Below, one piece after another: positions 52,557-61,817 of a stretch of DNA of 64,000 nt; the stretch's first letter is position 1, and each line of letters starts with the position of its first letter. Both the position numbers and the translations under genes were made by a program. The DNA comes from Anaerococcus sp. (lineage in GTDB: Bacteria > Bacillota > Clostridia > Tissierellales > Peptoniphilaceae): assembly GCA_030532385.1 (NCBI GenBank), contig JAUNLG010000001.1:174078-238077 (forward strand), written 5' to 3'. The notes beneath the pieces are model-generated. The model was not told where the DNA came from and did not search any database. It saw nothing but the letters and a program-made list of their open reading frames with translations.

Positions 52557-53335
52557 GCAATTACAAGATTTATATCCATGGTCTCCAGGTAATCTTTCCA
52601 CTTACTATCTAGGTTTTCATCTGTAATAATAGTATCTATATCTCTAAGGTCAGCAAAATGGACCGATTTTACCTGGCCAAATTTTGATGAGTCTATTAGG
52701 AGGATTACCTCCATGGAATTTTTGATTATAGTTTTCTTTGTAGCAAGCTCATAAGTGTTAGCACAAGTTATACCAAGGTCCTTATGCAGGCCGGCTGCTG
52801 ATAGAAATACCTTGTTGGCCCTTATATTTTCAATCATCCTAAGACTTTCTTGGGATTCAAACATCATAGATTCCTTATGAAAAAGACCTCCAGCAAGTAA
52901 GATCTTAACCTTTTCTTTTTTGGTTAAATTAAAAAAGTTATTTGAAGAAAATACTAGGGCTGTACACTCTTTGTTAGCATCCAGGTGGTAGCTTAGTTTG
53001 TCAGTAGTAGTACCAGTATCTATAATGATCATATCATCTTTTTTGACTAGTCCTGCCGCAAGCCTTCCAATAAGGTCCTTTTGCTTATACATAAGCCCTA
53101 AGTTTTCTTCTAATTTATACTCATCATTGGTGGCTGTTGGGTTAGTTGGAGATGGATTGTAGACAACCGACCCATGAAAGACTTCTATTATATTATTCTC
53201 CTCTAGAATCTTTATATCTCTTCTTATAGTCATCTCAGAAACTGACAGCTCCTTGGCCAAGTCCTTAATTGATGATCCGTTCCTAGATTTTATTATATTG
53301 GTTAATTTATTTATTCTTTGTTTTTTATTTGCCAT
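52544..53335 (-). CDS. deoR: DeoR-family transcriptional regulator (of the deo operon)
   Basis: A 263-residue repressor: N-terminal helix-turn-helix (SIKDLAKELSVSEMTIRRDI), then a sugar-phosphate-sensing domain with DTGTTTDKLSYHL and the AAGLHKDLGITCANTYE motif. It is divergent from deoC, and an inverted repeat overlaps the deo promoter, so it probably represses deoC-deoB-nupC-pdp and is relieved by deoxyribose-5-phosphate. The frame opens further upstream; ATG 53335 has AGGAG at the right distance. Confidence 0.88.
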   Translation of the reverse strand: MANKKQRINKLTNIIKSRNGSSIKDLAKELSVSEMTIRRDIKILEENNIIEVFHGSVVYNPSPTNPTATNDEYKLEENLGLMYKQKDLIGRLAAGLVKKDDMIIIDTGTTTDKLSYHLDANKECTALVFSSNNFFNLTKKEKVKILLAGGLFHKESMMFESQESLRMIENIRANKVFLSAAGLHKDLGITCANTYELATKKTIIKNSMEVILLIDSSKFGQVKSVHFADLRDIDTIITDENLDSKWKDYLETMDINLVIAKRT

Positions 53336-53462
53336 AACAACTCCTAATCCTAAGGTCATTGTACCATAAAAGCGATTTTTTAGGTAAAAAATCCCCAAGT
53401 TTCCCATAAACTTCCAGGGGAAACAAGTTAATTTTCGATAAAATGGTAAAAATATAACACTA

Positions 53463-53496
53463 TTATGTTGACATTATAACATAAATCATGTATTAT
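53463..53496 (+). promoter_or_regulatory. deo operon promoter with inverted-repeat operator
   Basis: TTGACA (53468-53473), 17 bases, TATTAT (53491-53496). TTATGTT (53463-53469) and AACATAA (53478-53484) are perfect inverted copies covering the -35, a probable DeoR site. A related half-site lies upstream (TAACAC, 53455). Confidence 0.78.
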
Positions 53497-53561
53497 GGTC
53501 ATAGATAAAAAATTAACAGCGAATAAATTTTAGGAAAACTTTTACAAACCAAGGAGGAAGT

Positions 53562-54230
53562 ATGAATAAAGAAGAAATATTTAGCCACATCGACCACACC
53601 TTACTTAAGGCCTATGCAAGCTGGGCTGATATAGATAAACTCTGCCAAGAGGCTATTTCTTATAAGACAGCGTCAGTATGCATACCACAAACCTACATAA
53701 AGAGGGTTAAGGAAAAGTATCAGGATGATCTTACAATATGTACTGTTGTAGGTTTTCCTTTAGGTTATAATTCTAGTCAATCAAAATTTATGGAAGTTAA
53801 AAATGCCTTAGAAGATGGGGCTAGTGAGATTGATATGGTAATTAATATATCAGATGTCAAAAATGGCGATTATGATAAGGTAGAAAGAGAGATTAGAGCC
53901 ATAAAGGAAATTGTTGGTGAGAAGATTCTTAAGGTAATTATCGAAACCTTCTATCTAAATGAAGAAGAGAAGATAGCCATGTGTAAGGCTGTTACAAATG
54001 CTAAGGCTGATTATATCAAAACTTCAACTGGTTTTGCCCCAGAGGGTGCAAAAATGGAAGATGTTTTATTGTTTAAAGACCATATAGGAAAGGATGTTAA
54101 AATCAAGGCTGCAGGTGGAGTAAGGAGCAAGGATGACCTAGTAGCTTTCATAAAGGCAGGTTGTGATAGGATTGGGACATCTTCTGCTATCAAGATGCTA
54201 AATGGTCAGATAAAGGAGGGGGAATATTGA
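53562..54230 (+). CDS. deoC: Deoxyribose-phosphate aldolase
   Basis: A 222-residue TIM-barrel class I aldolase: DHTLLKAYAS at the N terminus, the lysine pair in KVIIETFYL and IKTSTGFAPEGA (Schiff-base lysine in IKTSTGF), and AAGGVRS near the end. It splits deoxyribose-5-phosphate into glyceraldehyde-3-phosphate and acetaldehyde. AAGGAGG precedes the ATG. First gene of the deoxynucleoside catabolic operon; the next start overlaps its stop (TGATG). Confidence 0.96.
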   Translation: MNKEEIFSHIDHTLLKAYASWADIDKLCQEAISYKTASVCIPQTYIKRVKEKYQDDLTICTVVGFPLGYNSSQSKFMEVKNALEDGASEIDMVINISDVKNGDYDKVEREIRAIKEIVGEKILKVIIETFYLNEEEKIAMCKAVTNAKADYIKTSTGFAPEGAKMEDVLLFKDHIGKDVKIKAAGGVRSKDDLVAFIKAGCDRIGTSSAIKMLNGQIKEGEY

Positions 54231-55399
54231 TGGGTAAAAGAGTATTTCTAATAGTCTTGGATTCTTTTGGTATAGGAGAAATGCCAGATGCCAAAGACTA
54301 TAAAGATGAGGGAAGTGATACTCTTAAAGCTGTCTATAAGAGCAGGTACTATAATACACCTAATCTTAGAAAATTAGGACTTTTCAATATAGAAGGTGTA
54401 TCTGTCAAAGCTTGTCATAAGGATCCTAAGGGATCTTTTGCAAGGCTTATGGAGGCCAGCAAGGGTAAGGATACTACTACAGGTCATTGGGAGATGGCAG
54501 GAATTATTTCAGAAAAACCATTTCCAACCTTTCCCCAAGGCTTTCCTAAAGAGTTTCTAGATGAGTTTTCTAAAAAGATAGGCAGGGGTCTTATGCTAAA
54601 TAAGGCTTATTCAGGCACTGAGGTCATTAATGATTATGGGAAGGCCCATATGGAAAGTGGAGATTTAATAGTCTATACTTCAGCAGATTCAGTCTTTCAA
54701 ATAGCAGCCCACACTGATGTAGTTAGTCTTGATGAGCTTTATAGGATATGCCAAATAGCAAGGGATATGCTGGTAGGGGATCTTGGAGTAGGCAGGGTCA
54801 TAGCTAGACCTTTTGTTGGAGAAGATGGTAATTTTACAAGGACTAGCGATAGACACGACTTTGCTATCAAACCAAGGTCTAAGACTATAATGGATTATTT
54901 AAAAGAAAATAATCTTTCTAGTATAGGTGTAGGCAAAATCTATGATATTTTTGCTGGAAAGTCTATAGATGGGCCAATAAGGACTATAAATAATACCGAT
55001 GGAATGAATAAGACCTTAGAACTTATGGATAAGGATTTCCAAGGCCTATGTTTTGTAAACTTGGTAGATTTTGATATGGTTTATGGCCATAGGAATGATG
55101 TTGACGGATACGCTAAGGCCCTTAGTGAATTTGACGATCAATTGGGTCTTATGATTGATAAATTAAGAGAAGATGACATTTTAATGATAACAGCTGACCA
55201 TGGCTGTGACCCATCCACCCCATCTACAGACCATTCTAGGGAGTATGTCCCTATGTTAATTTATGGTCATGGAATAAAGCGAGGATATGACCTTAAGACT
55301 AGGTCGACTTTTGCAGATATAGGTAAGTCCATTGGAGATATTTTTGCTATCGCTAATGACCTTCCAGGTCAAAGTTTTTATCAACAAGTAAGAAAGTAG
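54230..55399 (+). CDS. deoB: Phosphopentomutase
   Basis: A 389-residue alkaline-phosphatase-fold mutase: LDSFGIGEMPDAKDY (metal ligand Asp), KGKDTTTGHWEM with the phospho-threonine site, and the C-terminal metal motifs TADHGCDPSTPSTDHSRE. It converts (deoxy)ribose-1-phosphate to the 5-phosphate, linking pdp to deoC. I use ATG 54230, one base into the deoC stop, with AGGAGGGGG upstream, rather than the in-frame TTG at 54227. Confidence 0.96.
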   Translation: MGKRVFLIVLDSFGIGEMPDAKDYKDEGSDTLKAVYKSRYYNTPNLRKLGLFNIEGVSVKACHKDPKGSFARLMEASKGKDTTTGHWEMAGIISEKPFPTFPQGFPKEFLDEFSKKIGRGLMLNKAYSGTEVINDYGKAHMESGDLIVYTSADSVFQIAAHTDVVSLDELYRICQIARDMLVGDLGVGRVIARPFVGEDGNFTRTSDRHDFAIKPRSKTIMDYLKENNLSSIGVGKIYDIFAGKSIDGPIRTINNTDGMNKTLELMDKDFQGLCFVNLVDFDMVYGHRNDVDGYAKALSEFDDQLGLMIDKLREDDILMITADHGCDPSTPSTDHSREYVPMLIYGHGIKRGYDLKTRSTFADIGKSIGDIFAIANDLPGQSFYQQVRK

Positions 55400-55405
55400 G
55401 GACTA

Positions 55406-56608
55406 ATGAAACTTATTTTAAATATTTTGGGTATTTGTCTAGTAATAGGATTTACCTACCTTATATCAATGAATAGGAAGGCGGTTAATTTCAAAAATAC
55501 CCTAAGAGCCCTAGTAGGCCAGTTTATTATAGCAGGTATTTTAGTCAAACTACCCCAAGGAAGATATGTAATCCAAAAGGTAAGCGGGGCGGTTGAAAAG
55601 ATCCTATCCTATGGTAGTGAAGGAATTCAATTTGTTTTTGGATCTTTGGGAGATCCTACAGGTCCAACAGGTTTTATCTTTGCCTTTCAAACCTTGACTA
55701 ATATAATATTTATCTCAGCCCTTGTAGCTGTTTTATTTTATACTGGGGTTTTAGGTTTTGTAGTTTCAAAGATTGGTAAACTTATAGGAAAGATTTTTAA
55801 GACATCAGAGGTTGAAAGTTTTGTTGCAGTTGCAAATATGTTCCTAGGACAAACTGATTCACCAATCCTTGTAGCCAAATACTTAAAAATAATGACAGAT
55901 AGTGAGGTTATGCTTGTGTTAGTATCAGGCATGGGATCAATGTCAGTATCGATTATAGCAGGTTATGTAGCCTTGGGTATTCCTATGGAATCACTCTTAA
56001 TTGCTTCAACCATGGTTCCTGTAGGATCTATCCTTTTATCAAAAATTGTAGCTCCTCAAACGGAGAAAATAAGGGAAGTTGGAGAAGTTAAAATGGATAG
56101 AAAAGGTAATAATGAAAATGTCCTAGATGCCCTAGCTGCGGGAGCCATAGATGGGATGAATATGGCCATGGCTATAGGAGCAAGCCTTATAGCAATTATA
56201 GCTATAGTAGCCTTAGTTAATGGGATCTTATCTGTCCTAGGCTTATCCCTTGAAACAATACTTTCATATCTATTTGCCCCTATAGGATACTTTATGGGTC
56301 TTGAGGGTGGCCAGGTACTTACAGCAGGAGAGCTTTTAGGGTCTAAGTTAGTCCTTAATGAATTTGTTGCCTTTGGTAAACTAGGTCCCCTACTTCCAGC
56401 TATGACAGAACGTACAGGTTTGATCTTGGCTATATCATTGGCAGGCTTTGCGAACCTATCTTCAATTGGTATATGTATATCTGGTATATCTGTTTTATGT
56501 CCAGAAAAAAGACCTACCCTTGCCAAGCTTGCCCTAAGGGCAATGGTATCAGGTTTTTGTGTTAGCTTACTATCAGCTCTAATAGTTGGTATTTGGTTGT
56601 TATTTTAA
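55406..56608 (+). CDS. nupC: NupC-family concentrative nucleoside transporter
   Basis: A 400-residue CNT with about nine spans. Diagnostic segments are FVFGSL..TGFIFAFQTL, FLGQTDSPILVAKYL (nucleoside-binding GQ(S/T)ES-like region), MGSMSVSIIAGYVALG and LNEFVAFGKL near the end. It imports nucleosides with a cation to feed the phosphorylase and mutase beside it. Confidence 0.93.
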   Translation: MKLILNILGICLVIGFTYLISMNRKAVNFKNTLRALVGQFIIAGILVKLPQGRYVIQKVSGAVEKILSYGSEGIQFVFGSLGDPTGPTGFIFAFQTLTNIIFISALVAVLFYTGVLGFVVSKIGKLIGKIFKTSEVESFVAVANMFLGQTDSPILVAKYLKIMTDSEVMLVLVSGMGSMSVSIIAGYVALGIPMESLLIASTMVPVGSILLSKIVAPQTEKIREVGEVKMDRKGNNENVLDALAAGAIDGMNMAMAIGASLIAIIAIVALVNGILSVLGLSLETILSYLFAPIGYFMGLEGGQVLTAGELLGSKLVLNEFVAFGKLGPLLPAMTERTGLILAISLAGFANLSSIGICISGISVLCPEKRPTLAKLALRAMVSGFCVSLLSALIVGIWLLF

Positions 56609-56618
56609 GGAGTAAAAA

Positions 56619-57920
56619 ATGAGATTTTTAGATATTATTGAAAAAAAGAAAAACAAAGAAGTCCTAAGTGATCAAGAGATTCAATTTTTTATAGATGGTG
56701 TAACTGACGAATCAATTCCTGATTATCAAATATCTGCCCTACTTATGGCTATTAGACTAAATGGGATGGATGAGCATGAGACAGCAAAACTTGCTGAGGC
56801 TATGATGCATTCTGGCGATGTTATAGACTTATCAGATATAGAAGGGATCAAATCTGACAAGCATTCAACAGGGGGAGTTGGTGATAAGACCTCCCTTGCC
56901 CTAGGAGCTATGGTTGCTGCTTGTGGCCTTAAGCTTGCTAAGATGAGTGGTAGGGGACTTGGCCATACTGGAGGTACCTTAGATAAGTTAGAATCCATAG
57001 AAGGTTTTAATATTGCCCTAAGTGAAGAAGAATTCAAAAAGCAAGTTTCAGAAATAGGTCTTGCAATTATAGGCCAAACAGGAGATTTAGTTCCAGCTGA
57101 TAAGAAACTTTATGCCCTAAGAGATGTAACAGGAACTGTAGATTCTATTCCTCTTATAGCTTCATCAATCATGTCTAAAAAACTAGCTTCTGGATCAGAT
57201 ACTATTCTTTTGGATGTAAAATATGGAGAAGGTGCCTTTATGCACACTGTAGAAGATGCCAAGAAACTAGCTAGGGCAATGATATCTATAGGAAAAAAAC
57301 TTGGCAAAAATACAATGGCCATGATTACAGATATGAACCAACCTTTGGGTAATACCATAGGCAATGCTCTTGAAGTAAAAGAAGCTATAGAAACAGTAAA
57401 GGGAGAAGGTCCAAAGGACTTTACAGAACTTTGCCTAACTGCAGGAGAAATAATGCTTATGCAAGCTAATAAGGCAAGTAATAAAAAAGAGGCCAGGGCT
57501 ATGTTAGAAGAAGCGATAAAATCTGGCAAAGCCTATGAAAAGTTAGAGAAAATGGTTATCTACCAAGGGGGAAATGTAGAGCAAATTAGAAATACAGACC
57601 TCCTACCCCAAGCTAAGTATAAGACAGACCTAGAGTCTAAGGAAGAAGGCTATATAGAAAATATCCACTCTATGGGATTGGGAATAGCAGCTATGAAACT
57701 TGGAGCTGGAAGAGAGAAGAAGGAAGATGAGATTAACTATGGTGTTGGTCTTAAGATGAATGCCAAAAAGGGAGATTATGTAAAAAAAGGCCACATCCTA
57801 TGTAGGGTCTACCATGATGAGCCTTTAAGTGATGAATGGATAGAAGATTTCTATAAGACCTTTACCTATAAGGATCAGAAGGTGGATCCTATACCAATAG
57901 TTGAAGAGATACTTGATTAA
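56619..57920 (+). CDS. pdp: Pyrimidine-nucleoside (thymidine) phosphorylase
   Basis: A 433-residue enzyme with the phosphate-binding loop KHSTGGVGDKTSLA and MSGRGLGHTGGTLDKLE, and the C-terminal lipoyl-like domain (GVGLKMNAKKGDYV). It cleaves thymidine, deoxyuridine or uridine with phosphate to base plus (deoxy)ribose-1-phosphate. Last gene of the operon, AAGGAG upstream, strong terminator downstream. Confidence 0.94.
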   Translation: MRFLDIIEKKKNKEVLSDQEIQFFIDGVTDESIPDYQISALLMAIRLNGMDEHETAKLAEAMMHSGDVIDLSDIEGIKSDKHSTGGVGDKTSLALGAMVAACGLKLAKMSGRGLGHTGGTLDKLESIEGFNIALSEEEFKKQVSEIGLAIIGQTGDLVPADKKLYALRDVTGTVDSIPLIASSIMSKKLASGSDTILLDVKYGEGAFMHTVEDAKKLARAMISIGKKLGKNTMAMITDMNQPLGNTIGNALEVKEAIETVKGEGPKDFTELCLTAGEIMLMQANKASNKKEARAMLEEAIKSGKAYEKLEKMVIYQGGNVEQIRNTDLLPQAKYKTDLESKEEGYIENIHSMGLGIAAMKLGAGREKKEDEINYGVGLKMNAKKGDYVKKGHILCRVYHDEPLSDEWIEDFYKTFTYKDQKVDPIPIVEEILD

Positions 57921-57922
57921 GA

Positions 57923-57960
57923 AAAAGCCTGCTAGTTTGTATAACAAAATAGCAGGCTTT
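57923..57960. terminator. Bidirectional terminator after pdp
   Basis: AAAGCCTGCTA pairs with TAGCAGGCTTT around a 15-base loop, between the convergent pdp and DMT transporter genes. Confidence 0.88.
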
Positions 57961-57979
57961 TAAAATTTCTTTATTTACT

Positions 57980-58885
57980 TTAGGCCTTAGTCTTATTTAA
58001 ATTTAATAAGAATGAGGCGAAAAGAACTAGGGCCATACCAATACCAAGCCTTAGACCGAAAGGCTCTCCTAAAAATAGGATTGATAAGAGAGAGCCAAAG
58101 ATTGGGATAAATAACTTATATATACCAAATTCATTGGCTGAATGATATTTTAGGACTATGGTCCAAATTGTAAAGGCTGTCGCTGATATAAAGGCAGCGT
58201 AGGCTAGAAGGATTGATGCCTTTAGGTTAAAGTTTAAGGTAAAACCTCCAAGGCTAATTCCAAGCAAGATCATAAATACTGACCCTAGCAAAAATTGAAA
58301 GCCAGTAAGTAGGTAGGGATTTTCTCCCCTTCCATACTTTCTAACAAGGATTGTACATAGGGCATTGATAGTGGTGGAAATTATAATAAATCCTTCACCT
58401 GTAAGGGTAAGTCCTCCTTCTATAGAAGAGCCTGTATTGGTTATAATAATACCAAGACTACCAAGAATTAAGGCTATGATCATCTTGGCATTTATTTTAT
58501 CTTCTGGCAGCAAGAAGGCTGAGAGAATGACTACTATAAGGGAGTTTGAAGCCTGGATAATAGAAGACTTAACTCCTAGGGTATTTGAAAGGCCTATATA
58601 ATAAAAGATATATTGGATGGCTGTTTGAAGTAGTCCTAGGATAAGGACAAATTTCCAATCCAACTTCTTAAAGTCTTTAAAATTTCTATCAAAGATTAGA
58701 AAATATATTAAAGTTATAAGCCCTGCTACAAAGAATCTAATTCCCGCAAGGGCTATCTTTTGACCTGTATCTGCTCCGCCAATACCTAGTTCAAGGTAGG
58801 TGGTCTTTATGGTAGGGATGGCTGATCCCCACAAGAGCATAGCAAGTATAGAAAAGATAACTGCAAATTTCTTATTTTTTAACAA
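57980..58885 (-). CDS. DMT-superfamily (EamA) transporter
   Basis: A 301-residue protein with ten predicted spans in two EamA repeats (about 5-145 and 155-297). FAVIFSILAMLLWGSAIPTI opens the first repeat. Members export amino acids or other metabolites; the substrate is not inferable. The start is TTG 58885 with GGAGG five bases before it; there is no ATG near. Two minus-strand promoters and a Fur-like palindrome precede it. Confidence 0.85.
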   Translation of the reverse strand: MLKNKKFAVIFSILAMLLWGSAIPTIKTTYLELGIGGADTGQKIALAGIRFFVAGLITLIYFLIFDRNFKDFKKLDWKFVLILGLLQTAIQYIFYYIGLSNTLGVKSSIIQASNSLIVVILSAFLLPEDKINAKMIIALILGSLGIIITNTGSSIEGGLTLTGEGFIIISTTINALCTILVRKYGRGENPYLLTGFQFLLGSVFMILLGISLGGFTLNFNLKASILLAYAAFISATAFTIWTIVLKYHSANEFGIYKLFIPIFGSLLSILFLGEPFGLRLGIGMALVLFASFLLNLNKTKA

Positions 58886-58905
58886 ATCTACCTCCTAATT
58901 ATTTC

Positions 58906-58935
58906 ACTATATAGTTTACCGATAATTGTTATCAA
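58906..58935 (-). promoter_or_regulatory. Proximal promoter of the DMT transporter with a Fur-like box
   Basis: On the minus strand TTGATA (58935-58930), 18 bases, TATAGT (58911-58906). CGATAATTGTTATCA (58920-58934) overlaps the -35 and matches the Fur 7-1-7 pattern TGATAATnATTATCA at 13 of 14 defined positions minus one end mismatch (two differences in all). Confidence 0.55.
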
Positions 58936-58943
58936 AAACCAGT

Positions 58944-58970
58944 AAAAAAACCATTACTAAGATGTAATGG
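58944..58970 (-). terminator. Hairpin-T terminator within the DMT transporter leader
   Basis: On the minus strand CCATTAC pairs with GTAATGG around ATCTTA, followed by seven T. A second minus promoter, TTTACA (59063-59058)-N17-TATACT (59040-59035), lies upstream, so this is an attenuator or an insulator. Confidence 0.7.
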
Positions 58971-59172
58971 CCTTAATGGTTGAAATCTTAAGATTTCTTG
59001 AGTTAAACAGTAAAAGTCTTAGACTTTCTAATCTAGTATAACAAGAGAAGGTAAATCTGTAAAGCTCTAAGGATAAATCTGTTAGGAGTTAAAGTTAAGG
59101 TCATCCAAAAAACTTAGATCTTTGCTAATATATTTACATAAATAGGGTATAAATTAAAAACGAGGAGTAACT

Positions 59173-60267
59173 ATGAATATACTAATTGCTATAGATACAA
59201 TAAAAAACTTTGAAGATTCCGTAAAAATTGGAGAGATTTTTAAAAATAGGTTAGACCTTAAGTCCTATCCAATTCCTTTTTTAGATGGAGGAGAGGGGAC
59301 TATAGAGTCGATGAAGTTTATATCAGGTGGTAAGCTTCATTATGTAAATGTCCACAACCCCCTAGGGGAGGCTATTACAGCAAAATACCTACTAAAGGAT
59401 GATTTTGCTACCATAGAGATGGCTGAATCATCAGGTCTTTCCCTAATTTATAAGGATGATTTGGATATAATGAAGGCATCTTCCCTAGGTCTTGGGGAAG
59501 TTTTTGTAGACGCTCTAGACCATGGGGCCAAAAGTTTTTATATAGGAGTAGGTGATTCAGCAGTTAATGACATGGGTATGGGTATGCTCTATGCCCTAGG
59601 AGTAAGATTTTATGATGAAAATGCCAATGACCTAAGTCCTTCAGCTCAAAATCTTGTTAAGATTGATAAGATAGATACTAGGTTTAAGAGGGCAAAGATT
59701 AAACTTGCGACATCAAGTGAGCTAAGTATTTTTGGTAAAAATTCCTTTCTAGAAACCAGGGCCTACAGAAAAGGGGCCAGCGACCTAGATGTGGCTAGGT
59801 TATATAGGGGGAGTGAGAATTTTATAAAGAAAACTTCTAAGCTTTTAGGCAGTGACCAAATAGACTTTCCATCCCTAGGTTCTGGTGGAGGAGTAGCCTG
59901 GGCCTTATATAATTATTTTAATACAAGGATAAGTAGGCCTATGGATTATATACTTAAAGAAATAGGATTTCCAAAGTTGATAGAGGATATGGACTTTATG
60001 ATATTAGGGGAGGACCTGGGTCAGTTTGATGGCATATCTTCTATTAATATTGCCAAGTTAGCTAAAAGATACAATGAAGATATTAAGCTGGTCTTTCTTC
60101 ATGATAAAAACGATAAGAAGAATATAGACCTTAGTCTTTTTGACTATATTTATGAATACGATATAGAAGATGACCTAGATAGGTTTAGCCTTATTGAAAA
60201 AATCGACCAATTAGCCAAGGAAGTTAATGAGGCTGATTTTTTCGAAAGCTTAAAAATAAAGTCCTAA
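59173..60267 (+). CDS. Glycerate kinase family protein (divergent)
   Basis: A 364-residue protein of the GlxK/GarK fold: AIDTIKNFEDSVKIGEI at the N terminus, FLDGGEGTIESMK matching the PDGGEGT loop, GVGDSAVNDMGMGMLYALG where the family has G-I-G-G-S-A-T-N-D-G-G, and GSGGGVAWALY. The later VTGEGxxDxQT motif is changed to LGEDLGQFDGIS. The fold is clear; activity on glycerate is likely but substrate preference could have shifted. GAGGAG precedes the ATG. It heads a run of genes to pepF. Confidence 0.82.
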   Translation: MNILIAIDTIKNFEDSVKIGEIFKNRLDLKSYPIPFLDGGEGTIESMKFISGGKLHYVNVHNPLGEAITAKYLLKDDFATIEMAESSGLSLIYKDDLDIMKASSLGLGEVFVDALDHGAKSFYIGVGDSAVNDMGMGMLYALGVRFYDENANDLSPSAQNLVKIDKIDTRFKRAKIKLATSSELSIFGKNSFLETRAYRKGASDLDVARLYRGSENFIKKTSKLLGSDQIDFPSLGSGGGVAWALYNYFNTRISRPMDYILKEIGFPKLIEDMDFMILGEDLGQFDGISSINIAKLAKRYNEDIKLVFLHDKNDKKNIDLSLFDYIYEYDIEDDLDRFSLIEKIDQLAKEVNEADFFESLKIKS

Positions 60268-60285
60268 TAAGGTATAATCCTAAGT

Positions 60286-60972
60286 ATGAATATGAATTTT
60301 AAAAGATTTGGAGAGTATAAAGTGACAAGCCTACTTTTGATCATTAATATAGGAGTTTTTATAATGATGACCCTAAGTGGGGGAAGTGAGAGTACCTATA
60401 ACCTAATAAGGTTTGGAGCTATGGCTAAGCCTCTAGTCTATGAAGGAGGATGGCGGAGGATATTGACAGCTTCTTTTATCCATATAGGTTTATTTCATCT
60501 ATTATTCAATATGTATTTTTTATATAATATTGGACCAATATTTGAAAGACTTTATGGGCCGGGGAAATTTCTTATAATTTACTTACTGGCAGGCCTTATA
60601 GGTAATCTTTTCACCTATGGTTTTGGATCAAATACCACCATATCAGCTGGGGCTTCTACTAGCCTTTATGGAATTTTTGGTCTTGCCATTGGAATTATGC
60701 TAAATTATAGGGATGATCCTGTACTTAGAGGTATTGGGGCAAGTCTTCTTTCAACAATTGCTATTAATATAATCTATTCTCTAGTGGCTCCAGGTATTGG
60801 TATCCTAGGACACTTGGGAGGTTTTGTTGGAGGGATAATCCTTTCTGGAATTTTTCCTGTAAGGGCAAGGTCCCTATCAAGCATTACTGTTATAATATCA
60901 GTCCTAGCCCTTATAATATTGGCTTATCTTTTTGTAAGGATTGGCAATAGCAGCCTAAAGGTAGGCGTATGA
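60286..60972 (+). CDS. Rhomboid-family intramembrane serine protease
   Basis: A 228-residue protein with six or seven spans. The catalytic serine is in SAGASTSLYGIFG (GxSx) and the histidine in LGHLGGFVGG; FHLLFNMYFLYNIGP carries the conserved HxxxN of span 2. It cuts membrane proteins within the bilayer. The start lies 18 bases after the glycerate kinase stop, and the stop overlaps the lipoprotein start by 4 bases. Confidence 0.93.
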   Translation: MNMNFKRFGEYKVTSLLLIINIGVFIMMTLSGGSESTYNLIRFGAMAKPLVYEGGWRRILTASFIHIGLFHLLFNMYFLYNIGPIFERLYGPGKFLIIYLLAGLIGNLFTYGFGSNTTISAGASTSLYGIFGLAIGIMLNYRDDPVLRGIGASLLSTIAINIIYSLVAPGIGILGHLGGFVGGIILSGIFPVRARSLSSITVIISVLALIILAYLFVRIGNSSLKVGV

Positions 60973-61808
60973 GAAAAATCATTGTAAGTTTAATCTTTCT
61001 TTTAGCCTTAGCATCTTGCTCCTACCAGTCTAGGGAGGATTTTGAAAAGGACCTTAAGAAGGAAGTTAAAGAAGAAGATAGCCTGGCCAAAGAGGTAGAC
61101 CTGGATGGCTTAATATATAAGAGTGAGGGAGACTTGGCTGAAGAGTTTAAGGACTTTAAAAAATCTGACCTTTCTAATAAGAGGGACTTAGATAAGGCAA
61201 GTGGTCTAATAAAAGTCATGGACCTAGAAGGTCTAGGCCTAGGCTTTATCCTTAATAAAGAGGCTAACAGTTTAAATCTAGAATTAGCCTACTTTAAAGA
61301 AAAAGAAGATGGGAGTAAAGAAGAGCTTAGGAAGAATTTTGGAAGTATCAGTAGAGAGGACCTTGTGGAGTCCTTGGTAAATATTTTTACCTATAAGTCA
61401 GATTCAGGTCCTATGCTTATGGTAAATATAATAGGGATTTATGAAAATGAAACAGTAAGTTCCTACTACCTTTACAATAAGTACCTTAGTCAGATGGACT
61501 CTTTTGTAATAAGAAATTATACCAAGGATATAAATCCATCAGTAATGAGGATGGGAGAAGTAGTTGAAGTATCAGATAGTAAAGAAAGTGGCGGTTTGAA
61601 AGATGCCATAAATAAAAGAATAAAGGTAGAAGAAACTAGGCTTAAGGCCATGTTTGAAGCCTACGGACTAGAAAGTCAACCATTAAAGATAAACTTAGAC
61701 CAAGAAGAGATAGAGGCAGGTAAGCTTGCAAGCTGTGATCAAAAGAAAGACTATCTTATTTTAGAAATAAAAAAAGACCAAGAAGGAATATATATTGAGA
61801 AAAAATAG
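60969..61808 (+). CDS. Lipoprotein of unknown function
   Basis: A 279-residue lipoprotein with lipobox LALASC (C about 17), then a lysine/aspartate-rich region and mixed domain (about 70-270) with segments such as LMVNIIGIYENETVSSYYLYN. I do not recognise a family. It overlaps the rhomboid gene by 4 bases and precedes pepF by 9 bases, so all are cotranscribed. Confidence 0.8.
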   Translation: MRKIIVSLIFLLALASCSYQSREDFEKDLKKEVKEEDSLAKEVDLDGLIYKSEGDLAEEFKDFKKSDLSNKRDLDKASGLIKVMDLEGLGLGFILNKEANSLNLELAYFKEKEDGSKEELRKNFGSISREDLVESLVNIFTYKSDSGPMLMVNIIGIYENETVSSYYLYNKYLSQMDSFVIRNYTKDINPSVMRMGEVVEVSDSKESGGLKDAINKRIKVEETRLKAMFEAYGLESQPLKINLDQEEIEAGKLASCDQKKDYLILEIKKDQEGIYIEKK

Positions 61809-61817
61809 GAGGAACAA

